A stretch of 64,000 nt of DNA from Candidatus Pseudomonas phytovorans (GTDB lineage Bacteria > Pseudomonadota > Gammaproteobacteria > Pseudomonadales > Pseudomonadaceae): positions 4,190,001 to 4,254,000 of the forward strand of contig CP119325.1 in the NCBI GenBank assembly GCA_029202525.1, written 5' to 3'. This document shows, in pieces, positions 42,173 through 51,005 of this stretch (the stretch's first letter is position 1; each line of letters opens with the position of its first letter). The position numbers were made by a program, and so were the translations under genes. The notes beneath the pieces were generated by a model, which did not search any database, had not been told where the DNA came from, and saw only the letters and a program-made list of their open reading frames with translations.

Positions 42173-43321
42173 TCAGTCGCGCTCGACCGACAGGGTTTTC
42201 CAGCCACCGTCGGCAAACTGGAACACGGTCGCCGCCGGGTTTTTCAGGTTGCCCTTGTCATCAAAGGCGATGGTGCCGGTGACACCGTCGTAGCTCTGGC
42301 CCTTGAGTACCGGCAGGTACACTTTGGGGTCGTCGGAGCCGGCCTTGACCATGGCGTTGATCGCCGCCCAGGTGGCGTCATAGGCCGCCGGTGAAGATTG
42401 CACAACGCCTACGCCAAACTTGTCCTTGAGCTTCTGCTCGAAGGCAGCGCCCTTGGGCATGTCCTGCAGCGGCGTGCCGTAGTTCCAGGCGTAGGTGCCT
42501 TCGGCGGCGCTGCCGGCCATTTGCTTGAACGAGTCGTTGGGCAGGTTGCCGATGTTCATGAAGCGCGCCTTCAGGCCCAGGTTCTTCATCTGCTTGGCCA
42601 TTGGCGCGGCCTGGTAGTCGAGCGCAGCAAAGAACACCGCGTCGGCCTTTTGCGCCTTGGCAGTGGTGAGGATGGCGTTGAAATCGGTGGACTTGTCGTT
42701 GGTGTATTCGCGCACCACGACGTTGCCGCCTGCCGCCTTGACCGCCTTGGTCACTTCGTCGGCCAGGCCCTGGCCGTAAGCGGTACGGTCGTCGAAGATG
42801 GCAATGCGCTGGGCCTTGAGCTGGCTGACCAGGTAGTTGCCGGCATAGCGGCCAAGGGTGGCATCGTCGTTGACGGTGCGAAACACCGAGGTAATGCCCT
42901 GGCGAGTCAGCGTCGGGTTAGTGGCCGACGGTGAGATCTGCGGGATGCCAGCGGCGGCGTAGATCTTCGAGGCGGGGATGCTGGTGCCGGAGTTGTAATG
43001 GCCGATCACCACCGCCACTTTCGAGTCCACCAGCCGTTGCGCCACTGCAGTACCGGTACGCGGGTCGGCGACATCGTCTTCGGACACCAGCTTGAACTGG
43101 GCCACCTTGTCGCCGATTTTCAGTTGCTGCTGGTTAGCCTCTTCGACGGCAATCTGAATGCCATGCTCGACGTCCTGTCCCTGGTGTGCCGATGGGCCGG
43201 TCAGGGGCCCGGCAAAGCCGATCCTGACAATTTCACTGTCCGCTGCGTGCGCCGTCCCCATGGCTATCAGCAAACTTACCGCGGTCGCGAGGGCTGTACG
43301 CCCTCCCTTATTGTTATTCAT
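42173..43321 (-). CDS. livK: ABC transporter substrate-binding protein, LivK-like
   Basis: About 382 residues. A signal peptide ('ALATAVSLLIAMGTAHAADS') is followed by the periplasmic type-1 binding fold: 'VRIGFAGPLTGPSAHQGQDV', 'AVVIGHYNSGTSIPASKIYA' and 'VFRTVNDDATLGRYAGNYLV'. It delivers ligand to LivHMGF. The ligand may be a branched-chain or other amino acid; the neighbouring RidA, permease and catabolic genes keep the question open. I chose ATG 43321 (MNNNKGG). Confidence 0.93.
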   Translation of the reverse strand: MNNNKGGRTALATAVSLLIAMGTAHAADSEIVRIGFAGPLTGPSAHQGQDVEHGIQIAVEEANQQQLKIGDKVAQFKLVSEDDVADPRTGTAVAQRLVDSKVAVVIGHYNSGTSIPASKIYAAAGIPQISPSATNPTLTRQGITSVFRTVNDDATLGRYAGNYLVSQLKAQRIAIFDDRTAYGQGLADEVTKAVKAAGGNVVVREYTNDKSTDFNAILTTAKAQKADAVFFAALDYQAAPMAKQMKNLGLKARFMNIGNLPNDSFKQMAGSAAEGTYAWNYGTPLQDMPKGAAFEQKLKDKFGVGVVQSSPAAYDATWAAINAMVKAGSDDPKVYLPVLKGQSYDGVTGTIAFDDKGNLKNPAATVFQFADGGWKTLSVERD

Positions 43322-43645
43322 GCTCAGCTCCCAGTAGTAATTGGACGAACCTCGACATCGCTTACCGCATGCGAATTGGCCGGAACGCCATCGCACTTGT
43401 AAGATAACAGTCAGCAGGCAACTGTCAATGGGTGTATGCTGAAGGCGTTGTTAATTTTTTTGTAAGCACGCGTGGAGGCCCGTTCGTGGGCAAGCCCGCT
43501 CCCACAGGTCAGATGTTTGATAACATATGCCGACAACATCACCGCTGGTTGGCTACGGATCCCGCCGCAAGGGGCACGAGGGCTGCGCGCAACCTGCCGG
43601 AGAATCAACCGTGATGAGCCAATCAGTTTCAGGAGCAACTTTTCT
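43322..43645. promoter_or_regulatory. Divergent intergenic region livK / FadR-type regulator
   Basis: 324 bases holding promoters for livK (minus) and the GntR-type gene (plus). It contains an AT-rich patch (GTTAATTTTTTTGTAAG near 43448-43466) and one REP unit. AGGAG at 43631 is the ribosome site of the regulator. I could not identify a clear GntR operator. Confidence 0.5.
43477..43508 (+). repeat. REP element (single unit)
   Basis: Contains GGGCAAGCCCGCTCCCACAGG, the P. putida-type REP core, with the short palindrome GTGGGCAAGCCCGC. It matches the units at 44381-44490 and 60453-60487. Confidence 0.75.
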
Positions 43646-44371
43646 ATGAATGCGTCGTTAGGCACGCGTCGCGCCAACCTGGCGGAAACCGTGATCCAGG
43701 AGCTTTCCAGCCGCATCGACAACGGCACCTACGGCCCGGGCGACAAACTGCCGTCCGAACAAGCGCTGTGCAAGGAATTCAACGTCAGCCGCCCGGTGGT
43801 CCGCGAGGCGGTGGCCTCGTTGCGCCTTGGCGGGCGCCTGATCGCCCGCCAGGGCGTGGGTGTGTTCGTGGTCGAACAAGACGTCAAACGCATCGGCTTC
43901 GCCATCGACAGCGTGGTGGATGACGTGCGCGCCGCTGCGCAGATACTGGAGCTGCGCCTGGGCATCGAGGCCGAGTCGGTGGCCCGCGCTGCCGAGCGCC
44001 GCAGCCCTGCCAGCATGGCGTCGATCACCGAGGCATTCGACCGGTTCAACTCGCTGGACGGCGCTTCGCAAGAGGAAGAAGCCAAGGCCGACTTCGAGTT
44101 CCACCTGGCCATTGCCCGCGCCACCAACAACCCGCACTTCACCCAACTGCTGGAAGCACTGGGGCCGGACATCATCCTCGACCTCAACCTCAAGCACGGC
44201 CAGGTGACCGGCAAGAACCGCCAGGCACACATCAAGAAGATCGGCCGTGAGCACGGGGCGATTCTGTCGGCGATCAGCATGGGCGATGTGAACAGCGCGC
44301 GTACGGCGCTGCGCAAGCACCTCGAAGAGAGCCTGTCGCGGTATCAGCGGTTGCTCGACAGCAAGGCCTGA
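43646..44371 (+). CDS. FadR-subfamily GntR transcriptional regulator
   Basis: 241 residues. The N-terminal winged helix reads 'ETVIQELSSRIDNGTYGPGD', 'KLPSEQALCKEFNVSRPVVR' and 'EAVASLRLGGRLIARQGVGV'. The C-terminal FCD domain has 'LELRLGIEAESVARAAERRS' and 'FEFHLAIARATNNPHFTQLL' with likely metal-binding Asp/His residues. I chose ATG 43646, with AGGAG ten bases before. It is divergent from the liv operon, which it probably controls, and faces the catabolic operon's end across a long palindrome. Confidence 0.92.
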   Translation: MNASLGTRRANLAETVIQELSSRIDNGTYGPGDKLPSEQALCKEFNVSRPVVREAVASLRLGGRLIARQGVGVFVVEQDVKRIGFAIDSVVDDVRAAAQILELRLGIEAESVARAAERRSPASMASITEAFDRFNSLDGASQEEEAKADFEFHLAIARATNNPHFTQLLEALGPDIILDLNLKHGQVTGKNRQAHIKKIGREHGAILSAISMGDVNSARTALRKHLEESLSRYQRLLDSKA

Positions 44372-44380
44372 GTGGTTTGC

Positions 44381-44490
44381 CTGCACCGGCCTCTTCGCGG
44401 GACAAGCCCGCTCCCACAGGTATTGCACCACCTATAAGATGGGTGCAATACCTGTGGGAGCGGGCTTGTCCCGCGAAGAGGCCGGTGCAG
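44381..44490. repeat. Paired REP palindrome, 49-bp perfect inverted repeat (likely bidirectional terminator)
   Basis: Arms 44381-44429 and 44442-44490 are exact reverse complements across 49 bases with a 12-base loop. Each arm carries the REP core (CCGGCCTCTTCGCGGGACAA then GCCCGCTCCCACAGG). It lies 9 bases after the FadR-type stop and 26 bases before the convergent semialdehyde dehydrogenase stop. The RNA would form a very stable hairpin in both directions. Confidence 0.9.
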
Positions 44491-44515
44491 CCGGCATAAA
44501 AGGCTGAGGACTAGC

Positions 44516-45964
44516 TCAAAGTCCCACGCACACGTACTTGATCTCCAGATAATCCTCGATCCCGTAACGCGACCCTTCGCGGCCCAGCCCGGATGCCTTC
44601 ACACCACCAAACGGCGCAACCTCAGTCGCGACCACACCGACGTTGATGCCCACCATCCCGTACTCCAGCGCCTCTGAAACCCGCCACACGCGCCCGACAT
44701 CCTGGGTATACGCATAGCAGGCCAGGCCGAACTCGGTATCGTTGGCCTGAGCGATCACTTCCTGTTCGGTACTGAAGCGGAAGATCGGCGCCACCGGCCC
44801 GAAGATTTCCTCGCGCGCCACACGCATGCCCGGGGTCACATCGGCCAGCAAGGTAGGCTCGAAGAACGCCTCGCCCAGCGCATGCCGACGTCCGCCCGTC
44901 ACCACCCGCGCACCCGCCTCGACCGCCTCACCCACCAACTGCTCCACACCACTGGCCGCGCGCCCGTCGATCATCGGCCCGACCTGCGTCCCCGCAGCAT
45001 CGCCCTGCCCTACGACCAGTTCACCGACACGCTCGGCAAAGCGTGCCACAAAGCGCTCGTAGATACCGTCCTGGATATAGAAACGGTTGGCGCACACACA
45101 GGTCTGCCCGCTGTTGCGGAACTTGGCGATCAGCGCCCCTTCCACGGCCTTTTCCAGATCAGCATCGTCGAACACGATAAACGGGGCATTGCCACCCAGT
45201 TCCATGGTGACCTTCTTCACCGTCGCCGCCGATTGCTGCAGCAGCTGGATGCCGATAGGCGTCGAACCAGTGAACGACAACTTGCGCACGACCGGGCTTG
45301 CGGTGAGTTCGCCACCAATGGCCGCAGAATCCCCGGTAACCACACTCAGCACGCCCGGTGGAATACCTGCGCGCTCAGCCAGCACACACAGCGCAAGGGC
45401 GCTGAACGGTGTTTGTGAGGCGGGCTTGAGCACCAGCGTGCAGCCAGCCGCCAGCGCCGGTGCGGCCTTACGGGTGATCATCGCCGCCGGGAAGTTCCAC
45501 GGCGTGATCGCCGCACACACGCCAATCGGCTCTTTGGTGACAATCAGTCGACGGTCAGCGTTCGGCGACGGGATCACATCGCCGTAGATGCGCTTGCCCT
45601 CTTCGGCATAGAACTCTACGTAGGCGGCAGCAAAGGCGATTTCACCGCGGGACTCGGCCAGCGGCTTGCCCTGCTCGGCGGTCATGATGCGCGCCAGGTC
45701 TTCCTGGTGGGCAAGAATTTCGCGGAACCAGGCCTGTAACCTCGCTGCGCGCTCCTTGGCCGTCAGCGCGCGCCAGGCCGGCAAGGCACGCTCGGCAGCG
45801 GCGATGGCGCGGCGGGTTTCTTCAGCGCCCATGCGTGGTACATGGCCCAGCACAGCACCCGTGGCCGGGTTGGTCACGGCAATGCGCTGACCACTGTCGG
45901 CCGGCTGCCATTTTCCGTCGATATAGCAAACTTCACGCAGCAGATCGTGATCGGCAAGATTCAT
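44516..45964 (-). CDS. NAD(P)-dependent semialdehyde dehydrogenase (GabD-like)
   Basis: 482-residue aldehyde dehydrogenase close to succinate-semialdehyde dehydrogenases. Motifs: 'TPWNFPAAMITRKAAPALAA', catalytic Glu in VTMELGGNAPFIVFDDADL and catalytic Cys in KFRNSGQTCVCANRF. I chose ATG 45964 (MNLADHDLL). It is the last gene of a seven-gene operon after the TPP enzyme (65-base gap). In that setting it should oxidise the aldehyde formed by 2-oxo-acid decarboxylation; succinic semialdehyde is the obvious but unproved substrate. Confidence 0.9.
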   Translation of the reverse strand: MNLADHDLLREVCYIDGKWQPADSGQRIAVTNPATGAVLGHVPRMGAEETRRAIAAAERALPAWRALTAKERAARLQAWFREILAHQEDLARIMTAEQGKPLAESRGEIAFAAAYVEFYAEEGKRIYGDVIPSPNADRRLIVTKEPIGVCAAITPWNFPAAMITRKAAPALAAGCTLVLKPASQTPFSALALCVLAERAGIPPGVLSVVTGDSAAIGGELTASPVVRKLSFTGSTPIGIQLLQQSAATVKKVTMELGGNAPFIVFDDADLEKAVEGALIAKFRNSGQTCVCANRFYIQDGIYERFVARFAERVGELVVGQGDAAGTQVGPMIDGRAASGVEQLVGEAVEAGARVVTGGRRHALGEAFFEPTLLADVTPGMRVAREEIFGPVAPIFRFSTEQEVIAQANDTEFGLACYAYTQDVGRVWRVSEALEYGMVGINVGVVATEVAPFGGVKASGLGREGSRYGIEDYLEIKYVCVGL

Positions 45965-46029
45965 GTCGATTGGCTCGTTCGAAGACAGTAAAAAAGGTGG
46001 GGCCAGACCGCGCCCCACCTGAGGTGAAA

Positions 46030-47715
46030 TCAGCGCTTGGCCTGCAGGGCCTTGTCGCGGATCTGGCTGAGGGTCATGCGCGGGGTCAAGGCCTCGGGGT
46101 CAACCTGGATTTCGATCAGCGCCGGCTTGCCGGACGCCTGGCAGCGCTCGAAGGCGGCGACGAAATCTTCGGTACGGGTCACTGTTTCACCATGCAGCCC
46201 ATAGGCCCGCGCCAAGGCAGCGAAGTCCGGGTTGTGCAGCTCGGTGCCCGAAACACGGCCTGGGTAGGTTTTCTCCTGGTGCATACGGATGGTGCCGTAC
46301 ATACCGTTGTTGACCACAATGGTGATGACCCGCGCATCGTAGTGCGCTGCAGTGGCCAACTCCTGGCCATTCATCAGGAAGCAACCATCACCCGCAAAGG
46401 CCAGTACGGTTCGCTGCGGATAGGTGAGTTTGGCCGCCACTGCCGCCGGCACGCCATACCCCATCGAGCCGTTGGTAGGCCCGAGCAGCGTGCGGAACAC
46501 ACGGTGCTGGTAACCACGGTGCACCCAGCCGGTGTAGTTGCCCGCACCGCAGGTGAGGATACTGTCGGCCGGCAGGTTGCTGTTCAGCCAGGCAATCACT
46601 TCGCTCATCTGCACATCACCCGGCGAGCGCGGGGTGTCGAAGTTGCCGCGGTAGCCGCTGTTCAGGCTGGCAGTCCAGTCCTCGAACGCCTGCGGGCGCA
46701 CCGGGCCGAGGATGTTGGCCTGGCGCAAGAAGCTGCCGGGGCCTGCATTGATGCCCAGGGTCGGCTGATACACCCGGCCAATTTCTTCGGCACTGGCATG
46801 CACGTGCACCAGCGCCTGCTTCGGCGTCGGGATATCGACCAGAGCGTAACCACCGGTGGTCATCTCGCCAAGGCGTGCGCCAACCACGATCAGCAGGTCG
46901 GACTGCTTGACTGCCTCCACCAGTACCGGGCCGGCCGCGAGACCCAGGTCGCCGGCGTAGTGCGGATCGGTGTTGTCGAACAGGTCCTGGCAGCGGAACG
47001 AAGCGGCCAGCGGCAGGTTCTGGGTGTGCACGAACGTCTTCAGGTCGGCCACGGCCTCGGCCGTCCAGCCGCCGCCACCGGCAACCACCAGCGGCCGCTC
47101 GGCCTTGGCCAGCAATTGCTGCAGCTCGCCCAGGGCTTCAGGCGCCGGCGCCGCCTCGACGCGTTTGGCCGGGCGGGCATCAGGCACCTGCACCAGGTCG
47201 GTCAGCATGTCTTCAGGCAGCGCCACCACCACAGGGCCCGGGCGGCCGCTGATGGCACGCTGGAAGGCCTGGTTGACCAGTTCTGGAATACGCGTGGCAT
47301 CGTCGATCTGCACCACCCATTTGGCCATCTGGCCAAACATGCGGCGGTAGTCCACCTCCTGGAAGGCTTCGCGCTCGATCTGGTCGCGGGCCACCTGGCC
47401 GATGAACAGAATCATCGGCGTGGAGTCCTGGAACGCCGTGTGCACGCCCACCGAGGCGTTGGTCGCACCCGGGCCGCGGGTGACCATGCAGATACCCGGC
47501 TTGCCGGTCAGCTTGCCGTAGGCCTCGGCCATGTAGGCTGCACCACCTTCCTGGCGGCAGACGATCAGGTCGATCTCATCCTGCACGTCGTGCAGCGCAT
47601 CAAGCACCGCCAGGTAGCTTTCGCCCGGCACGCAGAAGGCACGCTCTACGCCATTGACCCGCAAAGCATCGACCAGGACCTGCCCGCCGCTGCGTACCGC
47701 TGTGTTGTTGCTCAT
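46030..47715 (-). CDS. Thiamine-diphosphate-dependent enzyme (acetolactate-synthase-like / 2-oxo-acid decarboxylase)
   Basis: 561 residues, three-domain ThDP fold. The cofactor-activating Glu is in VCRQEGGAAYMAEAYGK; the ThDP-binding motif is AFAGDGCFLMNGQELATA with the closing Asn pair IVVNNGMYG. It resembles large acetolactate synthase, but there is no regulatory subunit gene beside it and it sits in a catabolic operon. A decarboxylase or carboligase role on a 2-oxo acid from the aminotransferase is more likely. It is 24 bases after the FAD oxidoreductase gene. Confidence 0.87.
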   Translation of the reverse strand: MSNNTAVRSGGQVLVDALRVNGVERAFCVPGESYLAVLDALHDVQDEIDLIVCRQEGGAAYMAEAYGKLTGKPGICMVTRGPGATNASVGVHTAFQDSTPMILFIGQVARDQIEREAFQEVDYRRMFGQMAKWVVQIDDATRIPELVNQAFQRAISGRPGPVVVALPEDMLTDLVQVPDARPAKRVEAAPAPEALGELQQLLAKAERPLVVAGGGGWTAEAVADLKTFVHTQNLPLAASFRCQDLFDNTDPHYAGDLGLAAGPVLVEAVKQSDLLIVVGARLGEMTTGGYALVDIPTPKQALVHVHASAEEIGRVYQPTLGINAGPGSFLRQANILGPVRPQAFEDWTASLNSGYRGNFDTPRSPGDVQMSEVIAWLNSNLPADSILTCGAGNYTGWVHRGYQHRVFRTLLGPTNGSMGYGVPAAVAAKLTYPQRTVLAFAGDGCFLMNGQELATAAHYDARVITIVVNNGMYGTIRMHQEKTYPGRVSGTELHNPDFAALARAYGLHGETVTRTEDFVAAFERCQASGKPALIEIQVDPEALTPRMTLSQIRDKALQAKR

Positions 47716-47739
47716 TGTTATTCTCCTTTAGGCGCGCGG

Positions 47740-48936
47740 TCAGATGACCGAGTCTTCCAGGAACGGCTTGTTGTCGATGACTCGCTGATAGGACAGCGCA
47801 CCCAAGTCCAGCGAACGGTAGCCACCGTAGGTAATCAGCTCGGACAGGCCACGGCCGATGGCCGGCGCCTGCTGCAGGCCATGGCCACTGAAACCGTTGC
47901 AGAACAGGAAGTTGCTGACTTCGTTGTGCGGGCCAACGATGGCGTTGTGGTCCAGCACGCAGAAGTCGTAGTGCCCGGCCCAGAAGTTGACGACCTTGAT
48001 GCCCTCGAACGCCGGTACGCGCTCGGCGAGGATCGGCCAGACTTCTTCGTCGAACTCGTCGTGCATCACGTCAAAGTCTTCGAAGTCCACTTCCGGGTCG
48101 TGCTTGGGATAGGTGCCACCCAGGTAGAACTTGCCTTCAGGGCGGAAGAACACGCCGGTCGGGTCGATGGTCAGCGGTACGGTGCCTTCCAGCGGGGTAC
48201 GGCAGTCGAACACGAACAGCGAACGGCGGCGCGGCTCGACCGGGATATCCAGGCCAGCCATGCGCGCGACCTTGGTGCCACGGGTACCGGCGCAGTTCAC
48301 CAGCATGCCGCAGCCGATCCGTTCGCCACTGGCCAGTTGCACGCCAGTGATGCGGTCGCCTTCACGCTGGATGGCGACCACTTCGTTCTCGATGTACTCG
48401 ATGCCCATCGAGCGCGCCTTGCGACGGAAGCCATTGAGCATGCCGAGGCTGTCGAACCAGCCTTCGCCGGTCTGGCCGTAGCTGGCACCCGCCAGCGTGT
48501 CTATGTTCACCCAAGGGAACTTGCGCTTGAGCTGCTCGGGGTCCAGCAGGTGCACATCGGCGCCATGGGAAACCTGGGTGTCGTGCAGGCGGCGCAGCAC
48601 CTCGTAACCCTTGTTGTCGCCCAGGAACAGGTAGCCGTTCTCGTGGAAGGCCAGGTCCGGGCGGTCACCCTCCACTTCCATGAGGTCCGGGAAGCTGCGC
48701 ACGAATTCGGCGCCGAACTTCGAAATTTCGATGTTGATCGGGTTGGAAAACTGCTGGCGGATCGAGCTGCTCGACAGCGCGGTGGCCGACTTGTTGTAGG
48801 TCCAGTCGCGCTCGATGACCAGCAGCGAGCCTTTGAAGTCCGGGTTGTTTGCCAGGAAGTACGCAGTGGCGCTGCCGTTGACCGCGCCGCCGACGATCAC
48901 CACATCGTAGTTCTGTTGTTTTGCCGTAGAAGCCAT
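47740..48936 (-). CDS. FAD-dependent oxidoreductase (DAO/sarcosine-oxidase-like)
   Basis: 398 residues. The FAD-binding Rossmann motif is YDVVIVGGAVNGSATAYFL with ERD at the end of the second strand. 'SSSSIRQQFSNPINIEIS' and the C-terminal 'FLFCNGFSGHGLQQAPAIG' are typical of the DAO family that oxidises secondary or N-methyl amines and D-amino acids. It is fifth in the hyuA-led operon, 24 bases from each neighbour. Substrate unknown; an N-substituted amino acid would fit the pathway. Confidence 0.88.
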   Translation of the reverse strand: MASTAKQQNYDVVIVGGAVNGSATAYFLANNPDFKGSLLVIERDWTYNKSATALSSSSIRQQFSNPINIEISKFGAEFVRSFPDLMEVEGDRPDLAFHENGYLFLGDNKGYEVLRRLHDTQVSHGADVHLLDPEQLKRKFPWVNIDTLAGASYGQTGEGWFDSLGMLNGFRRKARSMGIEYIENEVVAIQREGDRITGVQLASGERIGCGMLVNCAGTRGTKVARMAGLDIPVEPRRRSLFVFDCRTPLEGTVPLTIDPTGVFFRPEGKFYLGGTYPKHDPEVDFEDFDVMHDEFDEEVWPILAERVPAFEGIKVVNFWAGHYDFCVLDHNAIVGPHNEVSNFLFCNGFSGHGLQQAPAIGRGLSELITYGGYRSLDLGALSYQRVIDNKPFLEDSVI

Positions 48937-48960
48937 GTTAAGCGCTCTCGTGATGTGGAA

Positions 48961-49773
48961 TTATTTCGAGTCTTCAAAGTGGCCAGCGCCGGCGAAGTTG
49001 CCGCCGTGGTAGCGCGCGGCTGGCTCGTTCGGGTCCAGTGGCGGGTGCTCGGCCAATACCTTTTCCCGGTAATCGTCGGCACTGTCCTGCGGCACATAGC
49101 CAATCGACGAAGCCAGGCGGTTGTCCCACAGGCTTTCGCGGTTATCGGACATGCCGTACACCACCATGTGCCCGACCCGCGGCGCCAGCAGCGAGCGCTC
49201 GGTGAGCTGGGCGAAGTCGTCGAACGACAGCCAGGTGGCAAGCATGCGGCGGTCCAGCGGCTCGGGGAACGACGAACCGATGCGCAGGTTCACCGACTCG
49301 ATGGCGAACTTGTCCCAGTAGTAACGGCCCAGGTCCTCGGCAAAGCACTTGCTCACGCCATACAGGCTGTCTGGCCGGTGCGCAGCGGTGGCATCGATGG
49401 TTTCGGTGCGGTCGTAAAAGCCGATGGCGTGGTTGGAGCTGGTGTACACCACCCGCTTCACACCGTTGCGACGGGCCGCTTCATAGATGTTGTAGGTGCC
49501 GACGATGTTGCCGTTGAGAATCTTCTCGAAGGTGTCTTCAACCGGCACACCACCGGCATGCACGATCGCATCCACACCTTCGGTCAGCGGCAGCACGTCC
49601 GCTAAGTTGCCCAGGTCGCAACGGATCAATTCTTCGTGCGGCGCAGCGTGGCCCAGGTCGGCGATGTCGGTCAGGCGCAGTTCGTCGGCGAACTGCGCCA
49701 GGTGCTTGCGCAGCACGCTGCCCAGGCGCCCGGCGGCGCCGGTGATCAGCAGGCGTTTGAATGGCTTGCTCAT
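48961..49773 (-). CDS. NAD-dependent epimerase/dehydratase family protein, uronate-dehydrogenase-like
   Basis: 270-residue extended-type short-chain dehydrogenase. The NAD motif is LLITGAAGRLGSVLRKHL, with catalytic Ser in 'VVYTSSNHAIGFYDRTETID' and YxxxK in SLYGVSKCFAED. The pattern 'LRIGSSFPEPLDRRMLATWL' matches uronate dehydrogenase, which oxidises the cyclic form of hexuronates to a lactone. It lies within the amino-acid-like catabolic operon, an unusual place for such an enzyme. The substrate may be a cyclic hemiacetal or hemiaminal. Confidence 0.87.
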   Translation of the reverse strand: MSKPFKRLLITGAAGRLGSVLRKHLAQFADELRLTDIADLGHAAPHEELIRCDLGNLADVLPLTEGVDAIVHAGGVPVEDTFEKILNGNIVGTYNIYEAARRNGVKRVVYTSSNHAIGFYDRTETIDATAAHRPDSLYGVSKCFAEDLGRYYWDKFAIESVNLRIGSSFPEPLDRRMLATWLSFDDFAQLTERSLLAPRVGHMVVYGMSDNRESLWDNRLASSIGYVPQDSADDYREKVLAEHPPLDPNEPAARYHGGNFAGAGHFEDSK

Positions 49774-49799
49774 GTTCTACCTCTATTCAATTCGTTTGA

Positions 49800-51002
49800 T
49801 CAGGCCAGCGCTGCGAAGGCTTCGCGCAGCTGGCCCAGTGCCTGTTCCAGTTCCTGACGCGAGGTGGCGAAGGACAGGCGCACGTAAGGCTCTACACCGA
49901 ACGCCGAGCCTGGCACCGTGGCGACCTTGCCCACCCGCAACAGGTAGGCCGACAGCTCGGTGTCATTGCTGATCACCTGCCCGTCTGGCGTGCGCTTGCC
50001 AATGAAGGCACTGACCTCAGGGAAGGCATAAAACGCCCCCTGCGGCATCTGCAGCTTGAGGCCCGGGATCTGCGCCAGGCCGTCCACCACCAGCGCGCCG
50101 CGCGCCTGGTATTCAAGGTTGGCATCGCGCACGAAGTCCTGCGGGCCGTTCAGTGCCGCCACCGCGGCCAACTGCGAGATGCTCGACGGGCAAGTGGTGG
50201 TCTGCGACTGGGTCTTGTTCATGGCCACGATCAGGTCTTTAGGCCCTGCTGCGTAACCCAGGCGGTAGCCGGTCATGGCGTAAGCCTTGGACACCCCGTT
50301 GATCAGCAGCGTGCGCTCGCGCAACTGTGGGCACGCAGTGACGAACGAGACGAACGGCTGGTCGCCGAGCACGATGTGCTCGTAGATCTCGTCCGAGATC
50401 ACCAGCACGTTCGGGTGGCGCTCCAGCACCTTGCCCAGCGCTGCAAATTCTTCACGGGTGAAGATCGCCCCGCTCGGGTTGTTCGGCGAGTTCAGCATCA
50501 CCCAGCGCGTACGCGGGGTGATGGCGGCCTCCAGTTGCTCCGGGCTGACCTTGAAGCCCTGCTCGGCACCGCACGGGATAACCACCGGCACACCGCCGTT
50601 GAGTATCGCCATGTCGGTGTACGACACCCAGTACGGCGCCGGGGTGATGACTTCATCGCCTTCTTCCAGGGTGGCCAGGAAGGCGTTGAACAGCAGTTGC
50701 TTGGCGCCGTTGCCTACGCAGATTTCGTCCAGGCCATAGGCCAGGTCGTTTTCCCGGGCGAATTTGTCGACGATCGCCTGGCGCAGGCTCTCCATGCCGT
50801 TGGGCGCGGTGTAGTGGTTGTTGCCCGCCAGCATGGCCTGGTACGCAGCCTCGATCACGTGGGCCGGAACGTTGTAGTCCGGCTCGCCCAACGCGAGGTT
50901 GATGACTGGCTCACCTTTGGCCAGCATTTGCTTGGCCAGCACCGACACGGCCATGCTCGGCGAGCTTTTTACCGCTTTGACGCGGCTGCTTTGCACGTCC
51001 AT
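49800..51002 (-). CDS. Class I pyridoxal-phosphate aminotransferase (aspartate-aminotransferase-like)
   Basis: 400 residues, fold-type I. 'INLALGEPDYNVPAHVIEAA' near the start, 'WVMLNSPNNPSGAIFTREEF' and the PLP-Lys motif LINGVSKAYAMTGYRLGY, with 'EPYVRLSFATSRQELEQAL' supplying the carboxylate-binding Arg. It starts three bases after the hyuB stop. In the operon it would convert an amino acid released by HyuAB (or oxidised by the FAD enzyme) to a 2-oxo acid for the TPP enzyme. Confidence 0.92.
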   Translation of the reverse strand: MDVQSSRVKAVKSSPSMAVSVLAKQMLAKGEPVINLALGEPDYNVPAHVIEAAYQAMLAGNNHYTAPNGMESLRQAIVDKFARENDLAYGLDEICVGNGAKQLLFNAFLATLEEGDEVITPAPYWVSYTDMAILNGGVPVVIPCGAEQGFKVSPEQLEAAITPRTRWVMLNSPNNPSGAIFTREEFAALGKVLERHPNVLVISDEIYEHIVLGDQPFVSFVTACPQLRERTLLINGVSKAYAMTGYRLGYAAGPKDLIVAMNKTQSQTTTCPSSISQLAAVAALNGPQDFVRDANLEYQARGALVVDGLAQIPGLKLQMPQGAFYAFPEVSAFIGKRTPDGQVISNDTELSAYLLRVGKVATVPGSAFGVEPYVRLSFATSRQELEQALGQLREAFAALA

Positions 51003-51005
51003 TGC

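Noticed and set aside
46030..47715. Housekeeping acetolactate synthase IlvB
   Set aside because: No small regulatory subunit or ilvC beside it, and it is in a catabolic operon with a shared inducible-type operator.
45835..49605. 1256-codon plus-strand open frame
   Set aside because: Same artefact, antisense to the TPP enzyme, FAD oxidoreductase and epimerase genes, all of which have clear catalytic motifs.
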